Shown here: positions 23,611 through 35,968 of the stretch, in pieces
Position numbering within the stretch: the stretch's first letter is position 1
How the letters are laid out: each line of letters opens with the position of its first letter
Source of the DNA: Cherax quadricarinatus
Taxonomy: Eukaryota > Arthropoda > Malacostraca > Decapoda > Parastacidae
DNA length: 64,000 nucleotides
Direction of reading: 5' to 3'
NCBI RefSeq assembly: GCF_038502225.1
Contig: NC_091322.1
Span: forward strand, 1,416,244 to 1,480,243
Translations under genes and position numbers: made by a program
The notes under the pieces: model-generated
What the model saw: the letters and a program-made list of their open reading frames with translations, nothing else
The model's database searches: none
Told to the model about the DNA's origin: nothing

Positions 23611-24077
23611 ACTCTGTCCCCTAGCATTAAATTATTCATTATTTTGTTTCCGATTTATCTTTTCTGCAGTGAATATGTCTTTGCAGTGTGGAAAATGAAT
23701 GAATGGACTGTAATTATAATGACTCGAGAGAGACAATGTGTTCATTCCTTATCCTTTGCATTGTCTGGTGCACATGTAGCAAATTTGAAGAGTACGAGTC
23801 TAGGCTCACCCACTGGAAGTACTTGAGCTTCTGGTTCCAAATCTGAGCACTGCAATAAAAGGATATTGGAGTGAAAAATATGGGAGAATGGGTAGAATAT
23901 ACACGGTAGAAAGCAATGGCACCGAGGGCACAATAAGAGAACTTTGTATCAGTTCTAGCACTGTATCAACATGGGCAGTCCCAGCCTTCTTAACATCTTG
24001 CCCAGGTGTAGATATCAGGACCACTGCTGGAACAAGTGTATAAATCTTTTAGAGGAAAATATGCAATTTTCCATGCC

Positions 24078-24225
24078 AAGTGCCGGATCAACCAGGCTGT
24101 GAAGGATATGTGGGCCAGCCGGTCGCTAGCAGCAACAGCCAGGTTGACCAGGCAAGCACCTGACAAGTTTGGCCCAGGGCCAGGTTGCGACAGTAGGCAA
24201 ACTCTCGAAACCCATCAAAGGAAAA
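24078..24225 (+). mobile_element. LINE-C 3' end, copy 1
   Basis: 'agtgccggatcaaccaggct', 'gtgaaggatatgtgggccag', 'agcagcaacagccaggttga', 'aggcaagcacctgac' and 'aaactctcgaaacccatcaa' recur in the same order at 38745-38890 and 46237-46385. In frame, the 49198-49360 fragment shows that this terminus continues a LINE C-terminal block, so I treat the set as 3' ends of a third LINE family. Confidence 0.6.
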
Positions 24226-24257
24226 GATGCTTTGATTATGTCCAGGGTCCCCGTAAC

Positions 24258-27140
24258 CAGACCTGGTGGTGGTGGTGTCAGCTACCTTAGTTAACCTGGT
24301 GGTGGTGGTGTCAGCTACCATAGTTAACCTGGTGGTGGTGGTGTCAGCTACCATAGTTAACCTGGTGGTGGTGGTGGTGTCAGCTACCTTAGTTAACCTG
24401 GTGGTGGTGGTGTCAGCTACCTTAGTTAACCTGGTGGTGGTGGTGTCAGCTACCATAGTTAACCTGGTGGTGGTGGTGTCAGCTACCTTAGTTAACCTGG
24501 TGGTGGTGGTGTCAGCTACCTTAGTTAACCTGGTGGTGGTGGTGTCAGCTACCATAGTTAACCTGGTGGTGGTGGTGTCAGCTACCTTAGTTAACCTGGT
24601 GGTGGTGGTGTCAGCTACCATAGTTAACCTGGTGGTGGTGGTGTCAGCTACCTTAGTTAACCTGGTGGTGGTGGTGTCAGCTACCTTAGTTAACCTGGTG
24701 GTGGTGGTGTCAGCTACCTTAGTTAACCTGGTGGTGGTGGTGTCAGCTACCTTAGTTAACCTGGTGGTGGTGGTGTCAGCTACCATAGTTAACCTGGTGG
24801 TGGTGGTGTCAGCTACCATAGTTAACCTGGTGGTGGTGGTGTCAGCTACCATAGTTAACCTGGTGGTGGTGGTGTCAGCTACCATAGTTAACCTGGTGGT
24901 GGTGGTGTCAGCTACCTTAGTTAACCTGGTGGTGGTGGTGTCAGCTACCTTAGTTAACCTGGTGGTGGTGGTGTCAGCTACCTTAGTTAAACTGGTGGTG
25001 GTGGTGTCAGCTACCTTAGTTAACCTGGTGGTGGTGGTGTCAGCTACCATAGTTAACCTGGTGGTGGTGGTGTCAGCTACCATAGTTAACCTGGTGGTGG
25101 TGGTGTCAGCTACCATAGTTAACCTGGTGGTGGTGGTGTCAGCTACCATAGTTAACCTGGTGGTGGTGGTGTCAGCTACCTTAGTTAACCTGGTGGTGGT
25201 GGTGTCAGCTACCATAGTTAACCTGGTGGTGGTGGTGTCAGCTACCTTAGTTAACCTGGTGGTGGTGGTGTCAGCTACCTTAGTTAACCTGGTGGTGGTG
25301 GTGTCAGCTACCATAGTTAACCTGGTGGTGGTGGTGTCAGCTACCATAGTTAACCTGGTGGTGGTGGTGTCAGCTACCATAGTTAACCTGGTGGTGGTGG
25401 TGTCAGCTACCTTAGTTAACCTGGTGGTGGTGGTGTCAGCTACCATAGTTAACCTGGTGGTGGTGGTGTCAGCTACCATAGTTAACCTGGTGGTGGTGGT
25501 GTCAGCTACCATAGTTAACCTGGTGGTGGTGGTGTCAGCTACCATAGTTAACCTGGTGGTGGTGGTGTCAGCTACCTTAGTTAACCTGGTGGTGGTGGTG
25601 TCAGCTACCATAGTTAACCTGGTGGTGGTGGTGTCAGCTACCTTAGTTAACCTGGTGGTGGTGGTGTCAGCTACCATAGTTAACCTGGTGGTGGTGGTGT
25701 CAGCTACCATAGTTAACCTGGTGGTGGTGGTGTCAGCTACCATAGTTAACCTGGTGGTGGTGGTGTCAGCTACCATAGTTAACCTGGTGGTGGTGGTGTC
25801 AGCTACCATAGTTAACCTGGTGGTGGTGGTGTCAGCTACCATAGTTAACCTGGTGGTGGTGGTGTCAGCTACCTTAGTTAACCTGGTGGTGGTGGTGTCA
25901 GCTACCATAGTTAACCTGGTGGTGGTGGTGTCAGCTACCTTAGTTAACCTGGTGGTGGTGGTGTCAGCTACCTTAGTTAACCTGGTGGTGGTGGTGTCAG
26001 CTACCTTAGTTAACCTGGTGGTGGTGGTGTCAGCTACCTTAGTTAACCTGGTGGTGGTGGTGTCAGCTACCATAGTTAACCTGGTGGTGGTGGTGTCAGC
26101 TACCATAGTTAACCTGGTGGTGGTGGTGTCAGCTACCATAGTTAACCTGGTGGTGGTGGTGTCAGCTACCATAGTTAACCTGGTGGTGGTGGTGTCAGCT
26201 ACCTTAGTTAACCTGGTGGTGGTGGTGTCAGCTACCATAGTTAACCTGGTGGTGGTGGTGTCAGCTACCATAGTTAACCTGGTGGTGGTGGTGTCAGCTA
26301 CCTTAGTTAACCTGGTGGTGGTGGTGTCAGCTACCATAGTTAACCTGGTGGTGGTGGTGTCAGCTACCTTAGTTAACCTGGTGGTGGTGGTGTCAGCTAC
26401 CTTAGTTAACCTGGTGGTGGTGGTGTCAGCTACCTTAGTTAACCTGGTGGTGGTGGTGTCAGCTACCTTAGTTAACCTGGTGGTGGTGGTGTCAGCTACC
26501 TTAGTTAACCTGGTGGTGGTGGTGTCAGCTACCATAGTTAACCTGGTGGTGGTGGTGTCAGCTACCTTAGTTAACCTGGTGGTGGTGGTGTCAGCTACCA
26601 TAGTTAACCTGGTGGTGGTGGTGTCAGCTACCTTAGTTAACCTGGTGGTGGTGGTGTCAGCTACCATAGTTAACCTGGTGGTGGTGGTGTCAGCTACCTT
26701 AGTTAACCTGGTGGTGGTGGTGTCAGCTACCATAGTTAACCTGGTGGTGGTGGTGTCAGCTACCTTAGTTAACCTGGTGGTGGTGGTGTCAGCTACCATA
26801 GTTAACCTGGTGGTGGTGGTGGTGTCAGCTACCTTAGTTAACCTGGTGGTGGTGGTGTCAGCTACCTTAGTTAACCTGGTGGTGGTGGTGTCAGCTACCT
26901 TAGTTAACCTGGTGGTGGTGGTGTCAGCTACCTTAGTTAACCTGGTGGTGGTGGTGTCAGCTACCTTAGTTAACCTGGTGGTGGTGGTGTCAGCTACCTT
27001 AGTTAACCTGGTGGTGGTGGTGTCAGCTACCTTAGTTAACCTGGTGGTGGTGGTGTCAGCTACCTTAGTTAACCTGGTGGTGGTGGTGTCAGCTACCTTA
27101 GTTAACCTGCTGGTGGTGGTAGTGTGTCAGCTACCTTAGT
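24258..27140. repeat. 33-bp GGT satellite, block 1
   Basis: About 87 units of 33 bases: 'cctggtggtggtggtgtc' then 'agctacc(t/a)tagttaa'. Nearly every unit carries GTTAAC. One site varies between T and A. Two units near 24362 and 26815 have an extra GGT. Because 33 is a multiple of three and the unit lacks stops in several frames, both strands stay open for about 900 codons. That is no evidence of a gene. Confidence 0.95.
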
Positions 27141-30100
27141 TAACCTGGTGGTGGTGGTGGTAGTGTGTCAACTACCTTAGTTAACCTGGTGGTGGTGGTG
27201 TCAACTACCTTAGTTAACCTGGTGGCAGTGGTGTCAACTACCTTAGTAAACCTGGTGGTGGTGGTGTCAACTACCTTAGTTAACCTGGTGGCGGTGGTGT
27301 CAGCTACCTTAGTTAACCTGGTGGTGGTGGTGTCAGCTACCTTAGTTAACCTGGTGGTGGTGGTGTCAGCTACCTTAGTTAACCTGGTGGTGGTGGTGTC
27401 AGCTACCTTAGTAAACCTGGTGGTGGTGGTGTCAACTACCTTAGTAAACCTGGTGGTGGTGGTGTCAACTACCTTAGTTAACCTGGTGGTGGTGGTGTCA
27501 ACTACCTTAGTAAACCTGGTGGTGGTGGTGTCAACTACCTTAGTAAACCTGGTGGTGGTGGTGTCAACTACCTTAGTTAACCTGGTGGTGGTGGTGTCAA
27601 CTACCTTAGTAAACCTGGTGATGGTGGTGTCAACTACCTTAGTAAACCTGGTGGTGGTGGTGTCAACTACCTTAGTAAACCTGGTGGTAGTGTCTACCTT
27701 AGTAAACCTGGTGGTGGTGGTGTCAACTACCTTAGTTAACCTGATGGTGGTGGTGTCAACTACCTTAGTTAACCTGGTGGTGGTGGTGTCAACTACCTTA
27801 GTAAACCTGGTGGTGGTGGTGTCAACTACCTTAGTAAACCTGGTGGTGGTGGTGTCAACTACCTTAGTAAACCTGGTGGTGGTGGTGTCAACTACCTTAG
27901 TAAACCTGGTGGTAGTGTCTACCTTAGTAAACCTGGTGGTGGTGGTGTCAACTACCTTAGTTAACCTGGTGGTGGTGGTGTCAACTACCTTAGTTAACCT
28001 GGTGGTGGTGGTGTCAACTACCTTAGTAAACCTGGTGGTGGTGGTGTCAACTACCTTAGTAAACCTTGTGGTGGTGGTGTCAACTACCTTAGTAAACCTG
28101 GTGGTGGTGGTGGTGTCAACTACCTTAGTTAACCTGGTGGTGGTGGTGTCAACTACCTTAGTAAACCTGGTGGTGGTGGTGTCAACTACCTTAGTAAACC
28201 TGGTGGTGGTGGTGTCAACTACCTTAGTAAACCTGGTGGTGGTGGTGGTGTCAACTACCTTGGTAAACCTGATGGTGTCTACCTTAGTAAACCTGGTGGT
28301 AGTGTCTACCTTAGTAAACCTGGTGGTGGTGGTGTCAACCTCCTTAGTAAACCTGGTGGTGGTAGTGTCAACCACCTTAGTAAACCTGGTGGTGGTGGTC
28401 TCAACTAAGTTAGCAAACCTGGTGGTGGTGTCAATTATCTTAGTAAACCTGGTGATGGTGGTGTCCACTACCTTAGTAAACCTGGTGGTGGTGGTGTCAA
28501 CTACCTTAGTAAACCTGGTGGTGGTGGTGTCAACCATCTTAGTAAACCTGGTGGTGGTGGTGTGAACTACGTTAGTAAACCTGGTGGTGGTGGTGTCAAG
28601 TACCTTAGTAAACCTGGTGGTGGTGGTGTCAGCTACCTTAGTTAACCTGGTGGTGGTGGTGTCAAGTACCTTAGTAAACCTGGTGGTGGTGGTGTCAACT
28701 ACTTTAGTAAACCTGGTGGTGGTGGTGTCAACTACCTTAGTAAACCTGGTGGTGGTGGTGTCCACTACCTTAGTAAACCTGGTGGTGGTGGTGTCAACTA
28801 CCTTAGTAAACCTGGTGGTGGTGGTGTCTACCTTAGTAAACCTGGTGGTGGTGGTGTCAAGTACCTTAGTAAACCTGGTGGTGGTGGTGTCAACTACCTT
28901 AGTAAACCTGGTGGTGGTGGTGTCAAGTACCTTAGTAAACCTGGTGGTGGTGGTGTCCACTACCTTAGTAAACCTGGTGGTGGTGGTGTTAACTACCTTA
29001 GTAAACCTGGTGGTGGTGGTGTCAAGTACCTTAGTAAACCTGGTGGTGGTGGTGTCAACTACCTTAGTAAACCTGGTGGTGGTGGTGTCAACTACCTTAG
29101 TAAACCTGGTGGTGGTGGTGTCAACTACCTTAGTTAACCTGGTGGTGGTGGTGTCAACTACCTTAGTTAACCTGGTGGTGGTGGTGTCAACTACCTTAGT
29201 TAACTTGGTGGTGGTGGTGTCAACTTCCTTAGTAAACCTGGTGGTAGTGTCTACCTTAGTAAACCTGGTGGTGGTGGTGTCAACTACCTTAGTAAACCTG
29301 GTGGTGGTGGTGTCAACTACCTTAGTAAACCTGGTGGTGGTGGTGTCAACTACCTTAGTTAACCTGGTGGTGGTGGTGTCAACTACCTTAGTAAACCTGG
29401 TGGTGGTGGTGTCAACTACCTTAGTAAACCTGGTGGTGGTGGTGTCAACTACCTTAGTTAACCTGGTGGTGGTGGTGTCAACTACCTTAGTAAACCTGGT
29501 GGTGGTGGTGTCAACTACCTTAGTAAACCTGGTGGTAGTGTCTACCTTAGTAAACCTGGTGGTGGTGGTGTCAACTACCTTAGTAAACCTGGTGGTGGTG
29601 GTGTCAACTACCTTAGTAAACCTGGTGGTGGTGGTGTCAACTACCTTAGTTAACCTGGTGGTGGTGGTGTCAACTACCTTAGTTAACCTGGTGGTGGTGG
29701 TGTCAACTACCTTAGTTAACGTGGTGGTGGTGGTGTCAACTACCTTAGTAAACCTGGTGGTAGTGTCTACCTTAGTAAACCTGGTGGTGGTGGTGTCAAC
29801 TACCTTAGTAAACCTGGTGGTGGTGGTGTCAACTACCTTAGTAAACCTAGTGGTGGTGGTGTCAACTACCTTAGTTAACCTGGTGGTGGTGGTGTCAACT
29901 ACCTTAGTAAACCTGGTGGTGGTGGTGTCAACTACCTTAGTAAACCTAGTGGTGGTGGTGTCAACTACCTTAGTTAACCTGGTGGTGGTGGTGTCAACTA
30001 CCTTAGTAAACCTGGTGATGGTGGTGTCAACTACCTTAGTAAACCTGGTGGTGGTGGTGTCAACTACCTTAGTAAACCTGGTGGTAGTGTCTACCTTAGT

Positions 30101-31595
30101 AAACCTGGTGGTGGTGGTGTCAACTACCTTAGTTAACCTGATGGTGGTGGTGTCAACTACCTTAGTTAACCTGGTGGTGGTGGTGTCAACTACCTTAGTA
30201 AACCTGGTGGTGGTGGTGTCAACTACCTTAGTAAACCTGGTGGTGGTGGTGTCAACTACCTTAGTAAACCTGGTGGTGGTGTCAACTACCTTAGTAAACT
30301 TGGTGGTGGTGTCAACTACCTTAGTAAACCTGGTGGTGGTGGTGTCAACTACCTTAGTAAACCTGGTGGTAGTGTCTACCTTAGTAAACCTGGTGGTGGT
30401 GGTGTCAACTACCTTAGTTAACCTGGTGGTGGTGGTGTCAACTACCTTAGTAAACCTGGTGGTGGTGGTGTCAACTACCTTAGTAAACCTGGTGGTGGTG
30501 GTGTCAACTACCTTAGTAAACCTGGTGGTGGTGGTGGTGTCAACTACCTTGGTAAACCTGATGGTGTCTACCTTAGTAAACCTGGTGGTAGTGTCTACCT
30601 TAGTAAACCTGGTGGTGGTGGTGTCAACCTCCTTAGTAAACCTGGTGGTGGTAGTGTCAACCACCTTAGTAAACCTGGTGGTGGTGGTCTCAACTACCTT
30701 AGCAAACCTGGTGGTGGTAGTGTCAACCACCTTAGTAAACCTGGTGGTGGTGGTCTCAACTACCTTAGTAAACCTGGTGGTGGTGGTGTCAACTACCTGA
30801 GTAAACCTGGTGGTGGTGGTGTCAACCATCTTAGTAAACCTGGTGGTGGTGGTGTGAACTACGTTAGTAAACCTGGTGGTGGTGGTGTCAAGTACCTTAG
30901 TAAACCTGGTGGTGGTGGTGTCAAGTACCTTAGTAAACCTGGTGGTGGTGGTGTCAAGTACCTTAGTAAACCTGGTGGTGGTGGTGTCAACTACCTTAGT
31001 AAACCTGGTGGTGGTGGTGTCAACTACCTTAGTAAACCTGGTGGTGGTGGTGTCCACTACCTTAGTAAACCTGGTGGTGGTGGTGTCAACTACCTTAGTA
31101 AACCTGGTGGTGGTGGTGTCTACCTTAGTAAACCTGGTGGTGGTGGTGTCAAGTACCTTAGTAAACCTGGTGGTGGTGGTGTCAACTACCTTAGTAAACC
31201 TGGTGGTGGTGGTGTCAAGTACCTTAGTAAACCTGGTGGTGGTGGTGTCCACTACCTTAGTAAACCTGGTGGTGGTGGTGTTAACTACCTTAGTAAACCT
31301 GGTGGTGGTGGTGTCAACTACCTTAGTAAACCTGGTGGTGGTGGTGTCAAGTACCTTAGTAAACCTGGTGGTGGTGGTGTCAACTACCTTAGTAAACCTG
31401 GTGGTGGTGGTGTCAAGTACCTTAGTAAACCTGGTGGTGGTGGTGTCCACTACCTTAGTAAACCTGGTTGTGGTGGTGTCAACCACATTAGTAAACCTGG
31501 TGGTGGTGCTAACTACCTTAGTAAACCTGGTGGTGGTGGTGTCAACCACCATAGTAAACCTGGTGGTGGTGGTGTCAACCATCTTAGTAAAAGAC
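27141..31595. repeat. 33-bp GGT satellite, block 2
   Basis: About 134 units related to block 1 but mostly 'gtcaactaccttagtaaa' instead of 'gtcagctaccttagttaa'. Several units are shortened ('ggtagtgtctacc', 24 bases). Variant units recur with an offset of 2.29-2.40 kb: 'tggtaaacctgatgg' at 28261 and 30550, 'gtgaactacgtt' at 28562 and 30854, 'gtgatggtggtg' at 27618 and 30015. A large internal duplication is therefore likely. The long frames on both strands (up to 1,499 codons) are periodicity artefacts. Confidence 0.95.
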
Positions 31596-31769
31596 GAGTT
31601 TTTTTCTGGCTTCCTGACAGGTATCAGACCTGTGAACATGACCTGGAATACCTAAGGTGACAGTGTTATGTTCCATTGATGCATCGACCACTGTGATAGT
31701 ACTTTTCACGGGTTGAAATATCACATCTCCAAGGTGTTTGTATCCAGGGATCATCTCTTGACATGTGAC

Positions 31770-32700
31770 CCTCTGTATCAACCGTCTCACCCTTTCTACC
31801 AACCTACGTACCAACTGTGTGACCCCCTGTCTGTCATGTTGTCTACCAATCTACATACCAACTGTGTGACCCCTGTCTTTCGTGCTGTCTACCAATCTAC
31901 ATACCAACTGTGTAACCTCTGTCATGCTGTCTACCAACCTACATACCAACTGTGTGGCCCATGTCTGTCAAGCTGTCTACCATCGTACATACCAGCCATG
32001 TCACCCTGCCTAACAATCGTGTGACCCTGTCTACCAAACTACATACCAAACATGTGACCCTGTATACCAACCATGAGACCCCTGTCTACAAGCCGTGTGA
32101 CCCTGTCTACAAGCCGTGTGACCCTGTCTACCAACCATGTGACCCTGTCTACCAACCATGTGACCCTGTCTACCAACCGTGTGACCCTATCTACCAACCG
32201 TGTGACCCCGTCTGCCAACCGTGTGACCCTGTATACCAATCGTGTGACCCTGTATACCAATCGTGTGGCCATGTATACCAACCGTGTGACCCTGTCTACC
32301 AACTGTGTGGCCCTGTATACCAACTGTGTGGCCCTGTATACCAACTGTGTGGCCCTGTATACCAACTGTGACCCTGTATACCAACTGTGTGGCCCTGTAT
32401 ACCAACTGTGTGGCCCTGTATACCAACTGTGTGACCCTGTATACCAACTGTGTGGCCCTGTATACCAACTGTGTGGCCCTGTATACCAACTGTGTGGCCC
32501 TGTATACCAACTGTGTGACCCTGTATACCAACTGTGTGGCCCTGTATACCAACTGTGTGACCCTGTATACCAACTGTGTGACCCTGTATACCAACTGTGT
32601 GGCCCTGTATACCAACTGTGTGGCCCTGTATAAACTGTGTGGCCCTGTATACCAACTGTGTGACCCTGTATACCAACTGTGTGACCCTGTATACCACACT
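31770..32700. repeat. 21-bp minisatellite
   Basis: Starts with looser units ('taccaacctacataccaactg', about 31795-31990) and becomes regular: 'gtgaccctgtctaccaacc' from about 32090 and 'gtggccctgtataccaactg' from 32300. Period 21 gives false open frames in all phases. A gradient from diverged to regular units runs left to right. Confidence 0.9.
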
Positions 32701-32762
32701 ACATACCAACGGTAGCAAGTTGCCACACACAATCACCATCAATCAAAGTTAGAGCGCTCAAC

Positions 32763-32789
32763 ACCACCACCACTGCCAGCACTACCACC

Positions 32790-32820
<31 letters not shown>

Positions 32821-32862
32821 CCACCACCACCACCACCACCACCACCACCACCACCACCACAA
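32763..32862. repeat. (CCA)n microsatellite
   Basis: An almost pure CCA/CAC run, with interruptions (ctgccagcac, accagcacc) on the left and a pure run of about 70 bases on the right. Confidence 0.95.
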
Positions 32863-32889
32863 CACACTATGTTGCACAACTACCATCAC

Positions 32890-33292
32890 CATTGTACTAC
32901 CCTTTCACAACTACCACCACCATAACCTTACACAACTACCACCACCATAACCTTACACAACTACCACCACCATAACCTTACACAACTACCACCACCATAA
33001 CCTTACACAACTACCACCACCATAACCTTACACAACTACCACCACCATAACCTTACACAACTACCACCACCATAACCTTACACAACTACCACCACCATAA
33101 CCTTACACAACTACCACCACCATAACCTTACACAACTACCACCACCATAACCTTACACAACTACCACCACCATAACCTTACACAACTACCACCACCATAA
33201 CCTTACACAACTACCACCACCATAACCTTACACAACTACCACCACCATAACCTTACACAACTACCACCACCATAACCTTACACAACTATAGG
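32890..33292. repeat. 25-bp minisatellite with CCA core
   Basis: About 15 nearly identical 25-base units, 'cataaccttacacaacta' plus 'ccaccac' (starts at 32971 and 32996). The high uniformity suggests recent amplification. Confidence 0.92.
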
Positions 33293-34030
33293 TATTACTC
33301 TCACTGCATGATCCGAGGAAGGTGTCTCAGCATAGCATATCCACAGCCAGCCAATGCACGCGAAAAGATTAGTGCAGTGTGTGGCATAAGTTTCTGATAC
33401 AGTTAAGGTTTAGTGTTGAAAATTTCAAGCCAGTCAGATTTAGCATTCACAAGTTATCACATGGACACTAATATTCAATTTTATTCTCCAAAAATGACAT
33501 ATTAAGACATACACCCCTAAACTAGTTCAAACCTTCCACTAAGGGACACAAACTTGGAAGCCAAACTGAAGAGGAATTCTCATGTTATCTCAGAGGGATC
33601 AGTATCCTAAAATCCACCAGCACACTTAAGTTTGAATCCGCTCAGAATTTGCGTTATGAAGGTATTGTTGAAAAGTGAAGACATCCACTTAGAAATTATC
33701 GCATGAAAATCAGTATTTGCATTTTTCCCAGCATCTTGCATATAAGAAGGCAAATTAGGACCAACACAAAACAGAATACATCCAGACACTTTAAGTAAGA
33801 TTTACTAGCATGTTCCGTAAGTAATGAAGTTTTATTAGATTAACATTGCGTATATTTAACACAGGATAACACAATAAACTGAAACACTGATTTATTTCTG
33901 ATCAGAAGAGACAGTTTCTGGTTATTTCACATGAAGGAATTTACTTAATAAAACTGGTATATTATTGACTGATTCATCTTATGATGGAACATTTGTGTAC
34001 ATGAGGTCGAGGAGACGAACATTATGTTGA
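33293..34030. other. No gene or recognised repeat
   Basis: AT-rich. The longest frame (33607-33789, minus, 60 codons) has no recognisable similarity. Confidence 0.45.
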
Positions 34031-34039
34031 ATTGTAAAG

Positions 34040-34295
34040 ACTGAGGCAATTATGCAACATTTGGGGATCTTTATTAAGTAAACGTTTCGCCAGCCAGTGG
34101 ATTCTTCAGTCCAATACATAGAAGATTGATGGACCGAATACATCAACTCGAACCTGAGGGACTGATTACCTCTAACTCCTCATCTTTCTCCGTTCTTCTC
34201 CGTATTGCACTGAAGAAGCCACTGACTGGCGAAACGTTTCCTCAGTGACTCCCAAAGGTTGCACAAGTGTCTCATTCTTCGACTTGTTGGTTTTC
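34040..34295 (+). mobile_element. Foldback element, copy at 34 kb
   Basis: Left arm: 'gatctttattaagtaaacg', 'tttcgccagccagtgg', 'ttcttcagtccaatac'. Right arm, inverted: 'gtattgcactgaagaagcc', 'actgactggcgaaacg', 'tttcctcagtgactccc'. The middle holds 'ctgagggactgattacctc'. The right side continues to 'cttgttggttttctaaat', the one-sided tail seen in other copies. There is no open frame, so the element is non-autonomous. Confidence 0.7.
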
Positions 34296-34494
34296 TAAAT
34301 CAATATGAGTTGTGTGCAATAACTGAAGATCGCCTCGTCTGGTAAGCGTTGAGTTGTAGTGCTCGTGTTTTCTTCAAGGACGTTTTGCCTTGATTATGGG
34401 TTTTGTAAGTTTTTAAATCACAGGAAAGCGCTAAACCAGTAGTGGTTATTTAACGTTAGCCTGTGGAATGGGAGGCACATCCGATCCAAGAACT

Positions 34495-34565
34495 GTTAAG
34501 TTAGGTAAGGTTTGTCAGGAAACAGGAAAAGTGTTTCCTGACGCGGGTCTTAGTCATATGATGAC
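34495..34565. repeat. Interspersed repeat R4, copy 1
   Basis: 'ggtaaggtttgtcaggaaac', then 'tgtttcctgacgcgggtctt' and 'agtcatatgatgaccc', recur at 49364-49440. The 'tcaggaaac...gtttcctga' part is a small inverted repeat. Confidence 0.65.
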
Positions 34566-35460
34566 CCATTCCTCACTAGCATCAAGACAAAATATTGCAG
34601 TAATGTAAAACAATGCCATATCATTTCGTGATTAAAAGCGTCAAAATAGTGCCTAACACTCCATTAAGATCACCAGCCTCGTCCTAGGGAGGTCATACCA
34701 GTGTTGAAATTTTGAGGCCATCAGAGGTTTTCTCCAGTTATCAAGGTGAAACAGAGTCTGAGAATGATCTGTGTAACAAGGACCATAGGGAACCCATGAA
34801 GGCAAATAATCCTGCGACATTCGTCCTGGATACAGTGAACCAGCCTTGAAAATTTGAACCCAATCAGAAGTCACTCAAGTTATTGTACATACGGCATAGT
34901 ATTCCATTTTTTTTTACTTACTATATTGACAAATTTTCCCGCACATAGATACTTAATTAGGTACTATCCTGGCCCTGGGATGCATCAGCCATTAAATACT
35001 GAAGTCTTTCTGAAGAGGAAAACAGGCATTTATGTAACGTTTTAGCAGAAATATACGTTTCACATTTTACACACAAAATGGTAAACTGTCCACTTTCCGT
35101 CGAATTAGAACGCACCATTTTTTGAATGAAGCTATTCAGCGAAGACTTCTCAATGTTGTTGGAACTATTCCAGGACTTTGGGAATGAATTCAACAACATT
35201 GGTTATAGGGCATCTGCACATACCAGTTGTTCCAAGAATCTGGTCCTAATTACCGTACACAAGGACTGAAAATGACGCCAGTAAGGATGAGGCCTTTCTG
35301 AGTAATGAGAGAAATAAAAATGAAAAGTTGGAGGAAGAAAAATTTCCTAGGAGGAAACCTGCCACTATACCTTAGAGTGGCAGACAGATGGGTGGTAACT
35401 GTTGTAGGCAAGCACTATACACATTATGAACAGGTATGGTGCACTTGAGGTCAAGGATAA
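34566..35460. other. No gene or recognised repeat
   Basis: No tandem structure. Frames are shorter than 82 codons and have no recognised motif. Confidence 0.45.
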
Positions 35461-35464
35461 CTAG

Positions 35465-35968
35465 GGCAGTACCTGACACCAAGCACCACAAACTACCACC
35501 ACTACCTGACACCAAGCACCACAAACTACCACGACTACCTGACACCAAGCACCACAAACTACCACCACTACCTGACACCAAGCACCACAAACTACCACCA
35601 CTACCTGACACCAAGCACCACAAACTGCCACCACTACCTGACACCAAGCACCACAAACTGCCACCACTACCTGACACCAAGCACCACAAACTACCACCAC
35701 TACCTGACACCAAGCACCACAAACTGCCACCACTACCTGACACCAAGCACCACAGACTACCACCACTACCTGACACCAAGCACCACAAACTACCACGACT
35801 ACCTGACACCAAGCACCACAAACTACCACCACTACCTGACACCAAGCACCACAAACTACCACCACTACCTGACACCAAGCACCACAAACTACCACCACTA
35901 CCTGACACCAAGCACCACAAACTACCACCACTACCTGACACCAAGCACCACAGACTACCACCACTACG
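35465..35968. repeat. 33-bp minisatellite with CCA core
   Basis: About 15 units of 33 bases ('ctgacaccaagcaccacaaa' plus 'ctaccaccactac'; starts at 35473 and 35506). Variation is mainly a/g and cac/cga changes. Frames of up to 200 codons on both strands result from the period being a multiple of three. Confidence 0.93.

Noticed and set aside
24258..31595. Telomeric repeat, because of the 'ccttag' words
   Set aside because: Arthropod telomeres are (TTAGG)n. Here the word is one part of a 33-bp unit and never occurs in head-to-tail pentamers.
24088..31660. Frames of 466 to 1,499 codons on both strands (VVVVSATLVNL and TTTTRLTKVAD types)
   Set aside because: Products of the 33-bp period. Several frames and both strands are open at the same place, with no start context, splice sites or non-repeat domain.
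32890..33292. CRISPR array
   Set aside because: Direct tandem repetition without unique spacers, in eukaryotic-type sequence. The same applies to all other short-unit arrays here.
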